Source: Bacilli bacterium
GTDB lineage: Bacteria > Bacillota_I > Bacilli_A > Haloplasmatales > Haloplasmataceae
DNA length: 51,398 nt
Direction: 5' to 3'
NCBI GenBank assembly: GCA_012516175.1
Contig: JAAYWZ010000002.1
Span: forward strand, 1 to 51,398
The notes beneath the pieces were generated by a model, which saw only the letters and a list, made by a program, of their open reading frames with translations, was not told the origin of the DNA and searched no databases. Positions 17,240 to 26,255 of this stretch are shown piece by piece. The position numbers and the translations under genes were made by a program. Within the stretch, counting starts at the first letter, position 1. Each line of letters opens with the position of its first letter.

Positions 17240-17842
17240 CTACTTGGTTTGAAAGACAATATGTTTGTTCTTAAGTAAGTAATCTAAACCTGAGACAATT
17301 GTTAGAATTGTCGCAAGCACCATCAAAATGTCAACGATTAAGTGGTATACATCAAAGTGCGTAAAGAACATATAAGTATTTTCAGCTTGTAAGTTAAAAA
17401 GGAACATCACGATAATTAGGATTATTTGGGTAGTTGTCTTAGCTTTTCCTAAGTAACTAGCCGCAATTACTTTTCCATCCGTAACAGCTAATAATCTAAT
17501 CCCAGTAACCATAAATTCACGGGAAATGATGAGAATTGGCACAAAGGCTGGCATGAGACTTAATTCAATCGCCAACAGTAAGGCTGATGTTACAAGTAAC
17601 TTATCAGCCAAGGGATCCATGAACTTCCCAAATGTAGTGACAAGATTATATTTACGGGCAATTTTTCCATCTAAATGGTCAGTATAAGCTGCTATCGCGA
17701 AGATTCCTGTACCAATCAAATTAACTAATGGCATGCTTAAATCTAGCACACTAATGGTAGTTTTAATTGGTAAGTAGAAGACAATTACGAAAAGTGGTAT
17801 AAGTACAATCCGAAATAATGTTAATTTATTAGGTAGGTTCAA
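17240..17842 (-). CDS. pgsA: CDP-diacylglycerol-glycerol-3-P phosphatidyltransferase
   Basis: 200 residues with about six membrane segments. The CDP-alcohol phosphotransferase motif DGKIARKYNLVTTFGKFMDPLADK (D-G-x2-A-R-x8-G-x3-D-x3-D) lies near residues 59-82. It makes phosphatidylglycerol phosphate from CDP-diacylglycerol and glycerol 3-phosphate, the committed step to anionic phospholipids. It lies directly upstream of recA as in Bacillus, but without cinA between. A shorter paralogue lies at 36290-36817. This copy is the better candidate for true PgsA because of its length and synteny. Confidence 0.93.
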   Translation of the reverse strand: MNLPNKLTLFRIVLIPLFVIVFYLPIKTTISVLDLSMPLVNLIGTGIFAIAAYTDHLDGKIARKYNLVTTFGKFMDPLADKLLVTSALLLAIELSLMPAFVPILIISREFMVTGIRLLAVTDGKVIAASYLGKAKTTTQIILIIVMFLFNLQAENTYMFFTHFDVYHLIVDILMVLATILTIVSGLDYLLKNKHIVFQTK

Positions 17843-17918
17843 GATACATCACTCACTTTCTAATTATTTCTTATCCCATTATAACATAAATCGACTTATA
17901 TAAATATGCTAAATTATT

Positions 17919-18476
17919 TTATTTACGCGATACATGAGGGTTATCTTTGATATAAAAACGCCATAACCGATCTTTATCCTCTTCAGCATAATCGATATTA
18001 ATGCGTTTCGTCTGTACAATATCTTTAACCTGATAACCATCATCTTCAATGTACATAACATCACTAGTAACTAAATCAAGTTTATTAAAGCTTCGGTCAA
18101 TCCCTAATTTACGACAAAGTTTTCCCGGTCCATTTGTTTCTGATCTGGGTGGAATATCCTGTAATGGTTCTAGAGCTCGAATCAAGACAGCTTCAGGATT
18201 CTCTTCAACACTGGCACTTATATTTAACATATAATACATACCATATATGAAATACACATATAAATGACCACCAATTAAATACATCGCATCATTTCTATTT
18301 GTGCGCAAGTAATTATATGCATGACTAGCTTTATCAACACTTCCCCCGTAAGCTTCTGTTTCGATGATGCGATATCTTTCTAGTTTTCCATTCCTAATAA
18401 TGCACAGTACTTTTCCTAGTAGGTTTTGTGCTAAAGTATAAGCAGTAGTAGTATAAAAATCTCTACCTAAACGCAT
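17919..18476 (-). CDS. DNA-3-methyladenine glycosylase (MPG/AAG type)
   Basis: 185 residues of the alkyladenine glycosylase family. Hallmarks: IIETEAYGG (containing the catalytic Glu), ASHAYNYLRTNRNDAMY, GHLYVYFIYGMYYMLNISA and NGPGKLCRKLGI. It removes alkylated and deaminated purines by cutting the N-glycosidic bond, starting base excision repair. It lies upstream of pgsA in the same direction with a 76-base gap. Family members run 190-210 residues, so this one is slightly short but complete. Confidence 0.95.
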   Translation of the reverse strand: MRLGRDFYTTTAYTLAQNLLGKVLCIIRNGKLERYRIIETEAYGGSVDKASHAYNYLRTNRNDAMYLIGGHLYVYFIYGMYYMLNISASVEENPEAVLIRALEPLQDIPPRSETNGPGKLCRKLGIDRSFNKLDLVTSDVMYIEDDGYQVKDIVQTKRINIDYAEEDKDRLWRFYIKDNPHVSRK

Positions 18477-18522
18477 AATACCACCTTAAACAATATTGCT
18501 TTTATTATTATATAATATCTTA

Positions 18523-18555
18523 TTAATAAAAAAAACTCTTACAAATAGTAAGAGT
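18523..18555 (-). terminator. Terminator of rnpB
   Basis: CTCTTAC/GTAAGAG with a 5-base loop, followed by eight T on the minus strand, just past the RNase P RNA 3' end. Confidence 0.88.
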
Positions 18556-18561
18556 CAGTTT

Positions 18562-18970
18562 AGGTGCGTGTGCAGTATTCTGTAAGCCATGTTCTGTACC
18601 TTCGTACTCCTAGCGGATGCCTCCTCGTACTCAGGTGGTAATCATTTGTCTACAGAGATTTACTCTGTCCCCAATCCCTGTTCATTTCCAGGGATCAGAG
18701 TTCCCCTACCAAAATTTGGGTTTCTCGCTCGTGGGGTTTACCAACGTTCCACCCTAGCAGTTTCCCGCTAGGCTCGTCTCTGTGGCACTTTTATAGGTAC
18801 TCACACCATGCCCAATATGGGTTTAGGTGTTTTCCCAGCCGTCAGGCTAACCTGCCCTGACTTATGTCTTCGTCAGGCACGAACACTACAAGCATCGCAG
18901 CTTGTGCGAGCATGGACTTTCCTCATCAAAACCCAATGGTCTTGACGCGATTACCCGAATACCACACACA
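18562..18970 (-). ncRNA. rnpB: RNase P RNA, Bacillus class B
   Basis: About 409 bases. The conserved 5' core GAGGAAAGTCCATGCTCGCAC and the 3' core ACAGAACATGGCTTACAGAA are present, as are GGGTAATCGCG near the start and the CGAGCCTAGCGGGAAACTGCTAGGGTGGAAC region. The ends GTGTGTGGTATTC and GAATACTGCACACGCAC pair as helix P1, fixing the boundaries to within a few bases. The lack of the class A arrangement fits a Firmicute. It is the catalytic RNA that trims tRNA 5' ends. Short frames inside this stretch are not genes. Confidence 0.97.
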
Positions 18971-18973
18971 TAT

Positions 18974-19001
18974 ATTATACCTGATAACCTGATTAAGTCA
19001 A
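18974..19001 (-). promoter_or_regulatory. Sigma-A promoter of rnpB
   Basis: TTGACT (19001-18996), a 16-base spacer and TATAAT (18979-18974), with the RNA start 4-6 bases downstream. Confidence 0.85.
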
Positions 19002-19147
19002 CCAAACTAAAAAGACAATATCATCCAACACTATTTTTTTAAGCAAATAAGGAAAAAATATTAATGTAAATGCGCAAATGACTTAAAATCAAAAAAGTTT
19101 TCCTTTTTCCATAAAAATTTGTTAAGATAGAAGTGGTGGTGATCATT

Positions 19148-19723
19148 ATGGTAATTAATTACCCAATCAAAAAGAAGCAAGAAAATACAGTGAATTATGC
19201 TCATCGGGGTATGACCCTAGAAAATGAACTGAATGAATCCAATAAATATTACAAAGCCCATAACATCGCGTTAATCTATAAAAAACCAACTCCCGTCCAA
19301 ATCGTGAAAGTAGATTATCCTAGCCGTAATAAAGCAGTGATTCGCGAAGCTTATTATCAAGCACCTTCTACAACTGACTATAATGGAATTTATCGCGGCA
19401 AATATATCGACTTTGAAGCGAAAGAAACATCTAGTCGTACGGCTTTTCCCTTACGCAATATCCATGAACACCAAATAATTCATATTAAGCAAGTTATTGA
19501 CTTAGGAGGTATCGCCTTCATCATCATCCGTTTTACGAAGTTAGATAAAACCTATTTGCTTGATGGAAAACTTGCTGTAAAATGTTATGAAGAGTATTTA
19601 AAAGATGGAAAGAAATCATTAAGCCTACAGTTTTTTATGGAAAAAGGACATGAAATAACAAGTAAATGTATTTATACCCTCGACTATTTAAGTGTAGTCG
19701 ATCAGGTGTATTTTAATGAATAA
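19148..19723 (+). CDS. recU: Holliday junction resolvase RecU
   Basis: 191 residues. The nuclease-fold residues are visible: NYAHRGMTLENELN, TTDYNGIYRGKYIDFEAKET (the D...E-x-K metal site) and FPLRNIHEHQIIHIKQVIDLGGIAFIIIRF. RecU resolves four-way junctions and works with RecA and RuvAB. The ATG at 19148 lies 8 bases after GGTGGTGAT. It overlaps ponA by 8 bases, the same recU-ponA coupling as in Bacillus. Another ATG 15 bases upstream has no ribosome binding site. Confidence 0.96.
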   Translation: MVINYPIKKKQENTVNYAHRGMTLENELNESNKYYKAHNIALIYKKPTPVQIVKVDYPSRNKAVIREAYYQAPSTTDYNGIYRGKYIDFEAKETSSRTAFPLRNIHEHQIIHIKQVIDLGGIAFIIIRFTKLDKTYLLDGKLAVKCYEEYLKDGKKSLSLQFFMEKGHEITSKCIYTLDYLSVVDQVYFNE

Positions 19724-22394
19724 ATTTATATCAGTCTTACTAAAGTCATTTGCGTTACTAATAATTGCCTTTGGTCTTACTATTTATGGTTACCTTTATT
19801 TAAGAATCTATGCCTATATCCAAGATGCGGAAAATTTTGATATTAAAAAGATATATGTTCCTGAACCAACCAAAGTCTATGATCAAAATGATAACTTAAT
19901 CGCTGAACTAGGCACGGAAAAACGTACTATAGTGAAATACGAAGATATTTCTCCAAACATGATTGAAGCCCTTGTCGCAATTGAATATTCCAGATTTTTC
20001 CAACATCATGGTTTTGATACACCACGCATCATTTCTTCTGTTATTGAAAATCTGAAAGCGAAAAGTTATAAAGAAGGGGCAAGCACGATAACCCAACAAT
20101 TAGTTAAACTATCCTATTTGACCCATGAAAAAACGATTGAACGGAAACTCCGTGAAGTATTTTTAAGTATTGAATTGGAAAACCGCTTAACTAAAGAAGA
20201 AATTATAGAAGCATATTTAAATCGAGTTCTCTTTGGTGGTAGGGTTTATGGTGTAGAAAAAGCGAGTCAATATTACTTTCATAAATCGGCAAAGGATTTA
20301 AATTATGAAGAAGCTAGTCTCCTTGCTGGCATTCTGCAAAGTCCAAATCGCTATAATCCCTACACTAATCCTGAAGATACGAAAGCAAGACAAATCCTCG
20401 TCTTAGAAGCTATGTACAGTAATGGGTATATTACCAAAAATGAGTTAGATCAAGGTACTAATCGTTCTTTAAATGAGTTAGTTTTAGAACCTCTGTTAGA
20501 TAGTTATGATAAAGAAATAACTGCCTATCTTGACTATGTGATATATGAACTTAGGAGTAAATACCAACTAGATCCTTTAACTGATTATATCCAAATTAAA
20601 ACACATCTCGATCTTAATATTCAAAAAACTATTTATCAAACAGAAAACGATGCTACTTTACATCCAAAGCCAAATACACAAACGGGAATCGTGGTACTAG
20701 AAACGCAAACTGGCTATATTAAAGGTATCGGTGGGGGGAGAGGTTATCAAGATATCCTCTCTTTTAATTTAGCAACTGATGCACGTTTACAACCAGGTTC
20801 AACCATTAAACCCGTCCTTGATTATGGTCCTGCCATTGAGTACTTATATTACTCGCCAGCCCAACCGTTTATCGATGAAAAAATCTACTACAGTACAGCT
20901 GGTAGCCGCTTTGTGGCTGTAGAAAATTATGACCATAAGTATAAAGGTATCCTATCCATGCGGGATAGTATTATCGATAGTAGAAATGTCACTGCCATCA
21001 AGGCATTTCGCGAAGTTGGGATGGAAAAAGCATATGAGTTTGCATCGCGTCTAGGGTTAAATATTAAAGAACCACGGACAGAAGCCCATGCAATAGGTGG
21101 TTTTAAATATGGTTTCACGGTTCTTGAAATGGCTGCTAGTTATGCACCTTTTGGTAATCGTGGTATCTATAATGAGCCCACAACGATAAAAGAAATCATT
21201 AAAGATGGAAAAGTGATTACTCCTACTCCAAAACCAGTTCAAGCGATGCGTGAAGATACCGCTTATCTCATGAGTCACATGTTACATGATAATATGATAA
21301 ATGGTACAGCCGTTACTGCCAATGTCACGAATCTCATCATAGCGGGAAAAACTGGGCAAACAAACTTTACAGATGAGATTAACACCAAATATAATTATCC
21401 ACATAATAGCGTCCGTGACTCTTGGTTTATAGGCTATACTACGAAATATACTACCGCTGTATGGTTAGGATTTCCAAAAATTGGTGAAAATACCTTTTTA
21501 ACTCCTCAAGATGCAAAACAATCACTGGTGATGTTTCGAAAGATTATGGAAGGAATTCACCAAGATCCTAATGAAAGCACGGATTTTTATCGCCCTGATA
21601 ATATCATCGAAGTTGAAATTGAGGCAAACACATATCCATTAGGCTTACCAAGTGAATACACGCCTCTAACTTATCGAAAGAAAGAACTCTTTATCAATGG
21701 ATATGAACCAAAAACCGTCTCAAATTATTTTAAACCATTAGATGTTCCAAAGAATTTCTACGCTTATTATGATTTTGATGAGGGAACTTTGGTATTTAGA
21801 TGGGATAAACATCCGCTCGATTATTCCCAAGAAGATTTTCGATTAAGTGAAAAAGTCCATCAAATTGAGAGATTTTATGATAACTATAAAGCTAAAACAC
21901 AAAATGAGTTCAACCAAACCGGTGAACTCACCTACTTAAAATCAAGTCGCATTGCGACAACTTATGCAGAGTATTGTGCCTCTGATAGTAAAATCTTAAA
22001 CCTCTGCCCACTTCAAAATCCAAAACAGCTAAGTAATCATATTTTATTACTTGACGAATTAAAGAAAACAGAAATTAATAACTTACTTGAAGATAAAAAA
22101 GTAAGAATTCTTACTGAAGGAGAGTTAAGTATCATTCGTGGATACGAAACTTACAACGGTTATCAGAATGGTTTATATAGTAATTTTGGTAACATTCATT
22201 ATGAAATCAAGGGTTTAATTGGTAGCGAAGAAATCATCTTGTACCAGGGTGAATATCTTGAAGAACTTCGAATACCCATGCCTGTAGAAACCTACTTCTC
22301 CTTCAATGCCTTTTCTCTAAATGCGGACTATTCCCGCTATAAGAACTTCCTCAAAAGTTCAAAAACCATTACTTTAAATCCTCTATGGAACTAA
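19716..22394 (+). CDS. ponA: Bifunctional penicillin-binding protein 1 (class A)
   Basis: 892 residues. Membrane anchor at 8-30. The GT51 glycosyltransferase spans about 60-235, with catalytic Glu90 in AIEYSRFFQHHGFD (usually ED; the Asp is Tyr here), GASTITQQLVK and REVFLSIELENRLTKEEIIEAYLN. The transpeptidase has SxxK at 362-365 (GSTIKP), SRN at 422-424 and KTG at 545-547. About 280 further residues follow with no recognisable PASTA or FN3 repeat. It polymerises and crosslinks peptidoglycan outside the membrane. It is coupled to recU by an 8-base overlap. A wall-synthesising enzyme argues against a wall-less mollicute. Confidence 0.95.
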   Translation: MNKFISVLLKSFALLIIAFGLTIYGYLYLRIYAYIQDAENFDIKKIYVPEPTKVYDQNDNLIAELGTEKRTIVKYEDISPNMIEALVAIEYSRFFQHHGFDTPRIISSVIENLKAKSYKEGASTITQQLVKLSYLTHEKTIERKLREVFLSIELENRLTKEEIIEAYLNRVLFGGRVYGVEKASQYYFHKSAKDLNYEEASLLAGILQSPNRYNPYTNPEDTKARQILVLEAMYSNGYITKNELDQGTNRSLNELVLEPLLDSYDKEITAYLDYVIYELRSKYQLDPLTDYIQIKTHLDLNIQKTIYQTENDATLHPKPNTQTGIVVLETQTGYIKGIGGGRGYQDILSFNLATDARLQPGSTIKPVLDYGPAIEYLYYSPAQPFIDEKIYYSTAGSRFVAVENYDHKYKGILSMRDSIIDSRNVTAIKAFREVGMEKAYEFASRLGLNIKEPRTEAHAIGGFKYGFTVLEMAASYAPFGNRGIYNEPTTIKEIIKDGKVITPTPKPVQAMREDTAYLMSHMLHDNMINGTAVTANVTNLIIAGKTGQTNFTDEINTKYNYPHNSVRDSWFIGYTTKYTTAVWLGFPKIGENTFLTPQDAKQSLVMFRKIMEGIHQDPNESTDFYRPDNIIEVEIEANTYPLGLPSEYTPLTYRKKELFINGYEPKTVSNYFKPLDVPKNFYAYYDFDEGTLVFRWDKHPLDYSQEDFRLSEKVHQIERFYDNYKAKTQNEFNQTGELTYLKSSRIATTYAEYCASDSKILNLCPLQNPKQLSNHILLLDELKKTEINNLLEDKKVRILTEGELSIIRGYETYNGYQNGLYSNFGNIHYEIKGLIGSEEIILYQGEYLEELRIPMPVETYFSFNAFSLNADYSRYKNFLKSSKTITLNPLWN

Positions 22395-22396
22395 TT

Positions 22397-23374
22397 CTAC
22401 CAGAACATCAAACTATTTACTCTAAATAAGGCAACTATTAAGTAGATTATTAATCCTAAGTATACGAAGAAAAAGATTTTACTAATAAGAAGAATGGTCC
22501 GATAATAGGAAATGAAAATTCCTACTCGATATATTACCGCACGACCAAACCGCTCAATTCGTTTGATAACCGTTTTTGAATCATAAAGCTGACTGATTTC
22601 ATATTTCCGGTCAACATGGTAATTTTTAGCTAACTTATATAAATGCTTCTTAATCTTCTTTACATTAGGGCTAAACTTCTTTAACATCCGTTCCTTCTCT
22701 TTGATGAGAAATCCTCTCGCCGTTAAGCCATATTGGAGGACCTTATCAAAATAGACTTTGACAATGATTAGATACATGGAAATTATTATAGATAAATATA
22801 CTAATATCGATAAAATATTATAATAGCGCTGATAGATTAATAATTTGTTAACCATCGCAAAGAAGCTACCTATAACTGGTATCATTTGAAGAAAAGAATA
22901 TTGCTTAAGTAAAACTAGCATAATGACCGCACCAATGATATAACCATTAATGGTGCGGTTTTTTATTCTTTTTACATTCTTTACAGGATTAAAAGAAGCT
23001 TGTTCAAAAATCTTCTTTAATCTTTCATCAATCATCTTGTAATAGTCAATTTCCCAGCGTTTAATTATCTCATCGACGATTTCTTTACGTTTCTTCACCT
23101 TGATATAAGGATAACGTACGATATAGTGTACTGGATAAGGCTGATCAAAATAACCTTCATAGGTGATAATAATATCTTCAATATATTTTTTTTCATGATG
23201 ATTAACATCCATAAAGGGATTCATATCATATTTTATATGATGATAGGAGTTTAAAACTGCTGTGTTATCAGATAAAATACGATAATCTTGATTAGCTTTC
23301 TTTTCTTGGATTTTTTTTTGGATATGTTTCCTTATCCGAAAGATGGAAAAGAAAGAGAACTTCATCTCTACCAC
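22397..23374 (-). CDS. Uncharacterised membrane protein
   Basis: 325 residues, no family recognised. The first ~140 residues are soluble, basic and rich in His and Tyr. Membrane segments follow near 144-160, 188-210 and 293-318, with a basic cytoplasmic stretch (KKFSPNVKKIKKHLYKLAKNY) between the second and third. It starts at a GTG that directly follows the stop of the upstream CvpA-like gene; an ATG three codons on is an alternative. The abutting arrangement means the two proteins are probably made together and may form one membrane complex. It is convergent with ponA, only 2 bases apart. Confidence 0.75.
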   Translation of the reverse strand: MVEMKFSFFSIFRIRKHIQKKIQEKKANQDYRILSDNTAVLNSYHHIKYDMNPFMDVNHHEKKYIEDIIITYEGYFDQPYPVHYIVRYPYIKVKKRKEIVDEIIKRWEIDYYKMIDERLKKIFEQASFNPVKNVKRIKNRTINGYIIGAVIMLVLLKQYSFLQMIPVIGSFFAMVNKLLIYQRYYNILSILVYLSIIISMYLIIVKVYFDKVLQYGLTARGFLIKEKERMLKKFSPNVKKIKKHLYKLAKNYHVDRKYEISQLYDSKTVIKRIERFGRAVIYRVGIFISYYRTILLISKIFFFVYLGLIIYLIVALFRVNSLMFW

Positions 23375-25111
23375 TCAATTCTTCTTCATATTCTCTAGTA
23401 ACTTGTAATTCTCATAAGATAAGGTTTCTTTAACAATTGGTGAAGCTAGTAACTCATCGATAATGGTAGCTTCGCAAAATTCATGCTCAATTAAATAATC
23501 AAGATATGTTTGCCCTTCTCGCTTAATAAGTAAGGTCCTAATAATTTCATTTATACTTTTTTTAGTTCGATTATATAAATCTTCATTTTGACTAAAATGT
23601 GAAAGTTGACGAATAACTTTCTCTGCAGTCATTGGGTCGATGTTTAATTCTTGATCGATATCGATGAGGAAGAGGGCGACATAGATTTGTGCCGTTTCAT
23701 AATAAACTTGATTATTCTTAGTAAAGCGGTTCAGAAAATCTAAACTATCAAGGAAGAACAGATACATAATACTTTCACTTTGAATTTCCCGGTCGACTAA
23801 ATGGTTAAATTTAGTATCCTTGAGAATCGCAAAAGTGAGTTTATATTTAAATGAAACATCATCCATCAGTTGTTCGTAGATCATGATTTGGGGTTTATAT
23901 CTGTTTTGATACAAGGTTTGAAAGTTTTTTAGCTTGTCTAATTGACTAAGGATAATTTCTTGTTCCTTTTGGTCAAACTCCAGTTTAATCAGTTCTAACA
24001 AATCATCTTCATATAGGGGATAATGATCTAAGATGTTTTCTAAATTATCATCATTTAATAAATCTGTAGTTGAAGTAATATCAATTTGAAATGAGTCACT
24101 TAACCACTCTTTTAATACAAGGTATAGTTTAACATTAAACTTAAGTTTCGTTAACATCTCAATCGTTAGTTCATCATCAGTACTTGCGGCGATTTCATTA
24201 TAGTTCTGGATAAAACTTTCAATCACTTCTTCTTTTGTCTCCATCTCTAAGACCTGTTTTTCATATGCCCAAACAAAAACTTGCCGATATCTATTAATTT
24301 TATCTATTAATGATTTATTTAGATTACTCATTTCTTTATCATTTAAATTAAGATCTTGAAATATATTAGTATTATATAGATAATAAGTAAGGAATTCTCT
24401 CTTATTATATTTATCAGTTATGATGTCTTCCGCTGATAAATATGTATATAAATCATATGCTTCATCTTCAGTTTCTGTCACAAAACTCTTGACATCATAT
24501 ACTAAGTGCGTATATTTTTCAAAACTCTTAATATCCATAATTTTAAGTGAAGAAGTAACATCATTAAGTTTATCAATTGTTGGTCGAGCTTTATCAAGAA
24601 GAATCCCCATCCGTGAAAAGCGAGGTGGATGATTGATGATAAATTTTGTAAGGGGATCATGTTGATTTGTGAAGTTGAGTGCATAAAAAGGGATAATAAT
24701 GATCGAAACAATAATATAAGTACGGATGAGTGCGAATATTCCTCCTAAAATTGAGTTATAACGACCAAAATAATACTCAATTCGCTCATCAAGTACATAT
24801 TTACCTAAACGCCATAAAAGGATTGCGAGGAAGAGATAGACAACGATGTATAAGAGAATCTTCGTCGATAATGACGCTATGGTATTACGATAAGGAACAT
24901 TTGGCAATATATCATAAACAAATTCAACAATTCTCTGATTCGAAAATAAAAGATTAGTTATCTTATCGCCATAAAAATAAAGTACCAGAAAGGGTATAAT
25001 GATTTTTGCGACCCGTAAGAACTCAATACCTCCACCGCGAATAAAACCAGTGATAAAGATTGTGACGAATATGGCGATAATAATTAAGTCAAAATCGACG
25101 GTAATCGTCAT
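23375..25111 (-). CDS. CvpA-like membrane protein with long C-terminal region
   Basis: 578 residues. The first ~160 residues have four membrane segments and resemble the CvpA (colicin V production) family, including GFIRGGGIEFLRVAKI and a Gly-rich YNSILGGIFALIRTYIIVS segment. CvpA proteins are normally about 160-200 residues. Here some 400 mostly helical, acidic, soluble residues follow that resemble nothing I know. CvpA relatives affect envelope integrity, but the function of this form is unknown. Neighbour: the 325-residue membrane protein directly downstream. The ATG at 25111 follows AGAGGGATAAT. Confidence 0.78.
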   Translation of the reverse strand: MTITVDFDLIIIAIFVTIFITGFIRGGGIEFLRVAKIIIPFLVLYFYGDKITNLLFSNQRIVEFVYDILPNVPYRNTIASLSTKILLYIVVYLFLAILLWRLGKYVLDERIEYYFGRYNSILGGIFALIRTYIIVSIIIIPFYALNFTNQHDPLTKFIINHPPRFSRMGILLDKARPTIDKLNDVTSSLKIMDIKSFEKYTHLVYDVKSFVTETEDEAYDLYTYLSAEDIITDKYNKREFLTYYLYNTNIFQDLNLNDKEMSNLNKSLIDKINRYRQVFVWAYEKQVLEMETKEEVIESFIQNYNEIAASTDDELTIEMLTKLKFNVKLYLVLKEWLSDSFQIDITSTTDLLNDDNLENILDHYPLYEDDLLELIKLEFDQKEQEIILSQLDKLKNFQTLYQNRYKPQIMIYEQLMDDVSFKYKLTFAILKDTKFNHLVDREIQSESIMYLFFLDSLDFLNRFTKNNQVYYETAQIYVALFLIDIDQELNIDPMTAEKVIRQLSHFSQNEDLYNRTKKSINEIIRTLLIKREGQTYLDYLIEHEFCEATIIDELLASPIVKETLSYENYKLLENMKKN

Positions 25112-25188
25112 ATTATCCCTCTTTTCTTTAACTATAGATTATATCATGACTAATATGCTTAGGCAATTTAAGATGAGGAGGTTAATAA

Positions 25189-26097
25189 ATGTTTTTTGAT
25201 TTACATTCCGATATCCCTTACGATATCGTTCAAAAACGTCTAATGGGTAAGAAACACATTATTAAGGATTATCACCTACCACAATTAGAAAAAGGTAACT
25301 TTATCGGAGGAATTTGGTGCTATTACACAGATATTAGTAATGAGTTATGTTCGTTTGCGAAAGCAATAGAATTAATCTTGGAAGAGTTAGAAGAAGTTAC
25401 AGATGATATTAAAATAATAAAAAAACAAGATGACATTGATTTAAATAAAATAAATGTCATCTTAGGTTTGGAAGGTCTAGCACCTGTAAAAGACATCGAA
25501 TACTTAGAAGCTTTATACAAATTAGGTTTTCGTCATGCCATGCTCACTTGGAATGAAGAAAACCAGTTTGCGACAGGAGTCAAAGGGGATATTAATCGCG
25601 GACTGAGTGAGTTAGGTAAAGAAGTAATACGTTTCATGATAAGAAATAAGATGATTATTGATATTAGTCATGCGAATCTACAAACGGTTAATGATATCTT
25701 AAAAGTAACAAAGAGAGTGATTGCTAGTCACTCGAATGTCTATGAGTTATGTGCTCATCCACGTAATTTACCTTTTACCTATATAAAAGAAATCTCACAA
25801 AATGGTGGATTGATTGGTATCACTGCTGTAAAGTCATTTGTGAATCCTGAAAATCCTACAATCAAAGGTATGATAAATCATCTTGATTACCTTGTTAATC
25901 AAGGTTTAATTGATAGTATCGCTTTTGGTTTTGACTTTATGGATTACATGGATATTGAAAATCTTATTGATTTTCATAATGCGAGTGAAACAGAGAAAAT
26001 AATTCATGAGCTAAAAGCAAGAAACTATGATGATTCTTTAATTAATAATCTTACCCATAAAAATGCGTTAGACTTTATCACAACCTACTTAGAATAG
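25189..26097 (+). CDS. Membrane dipeptidase family protein (peptidase M19)
   Basis: 302 residues of the renal dipeptidase family. Zinc-site motifs: FDLHSDIPYDI (H-x-D), LGLEGLAP (bridging Glu), IDISHANLQTV (His), VIASHSNVYELCAHPRNL (His) and FGFDFMDYM (Asp). There is no signal peptide, so it is probably cytoplasmic. It hydrolyses dipeptides, some relatives with D-residues. GAGGAGG precedes the ATG. It is monocistronic, divergent from the CvpA-like gene and ended by a terminator. Confidence 0.93.
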   Translation: MFFDLHSDIPYDIVQKRLMGKKHIIKDYHLPQLEKGNFIGGIWCYYTDISNELCSFAKAIELILEELEEVTDDIKIIKKQDDIDLNKINVILGLEGLAPVKDIEYLEALYKLGFRHAMLTWNEENQFATGVKGDINRGLSELGKEVIRFMIRNKMIIDISHANLQTVNDILKVTKRVIASHSNVYELCAHPRNLPFTYIKEISQNGGLIGITAVKSFVNPENPTIKGMINHLDYLVNQGLIDSIAFGFDFMDYMDIENLIDFHNASETEKIIHELKARNYDDSLINNLTHKNALDFITTYLE

Positions 26098-26124
26098 GAT
26101 GATTACACATCCTATTTCTTTTTA
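26093..26124 (+). terminator. Terminator after dipeptidase gene
   Basis: TAGGATG/CATCCTA with a 6-base loop, then TTTCTTTTTATT; the stem overlaps the stop codon. Confidence 0.82.
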
Positions 26125-26164
26125 TTAATATTTGGTTATTAGTGAGGAAAAATATTAGTAAATC

Positions 26165-26190
26165 GTTAATTTGGTTAAGTTTTTGTTAAG
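26165..26190 (+). promoter_or_regulatory. Possible PhoP-box-like repeats
   Basis: Three GTTAA(G/T) copies at 26165, 26174 and 26185 with periods of 9 and 11 bases, upstream of a phosphate transporter gene. Bacillus PhoP boxes are TTAACA-like repeats with an 11-base period. Only one pair has that spacing, so the assignment is weak. Confidence 0.3.
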
Positions 26191-26255
26191 TATATTCAAA
26201 AACTATAAAAGGTGTGATAATCTGGGGTGGAAAAATTTTACTGGAGGTATTTAAC

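Noticed and set aside
18589-18771. Open frame on the plus strand within the RNase P region
   Set aside because: It lies inside the conserved core of rnpB on the opposite strand and has no ribosome binding site.
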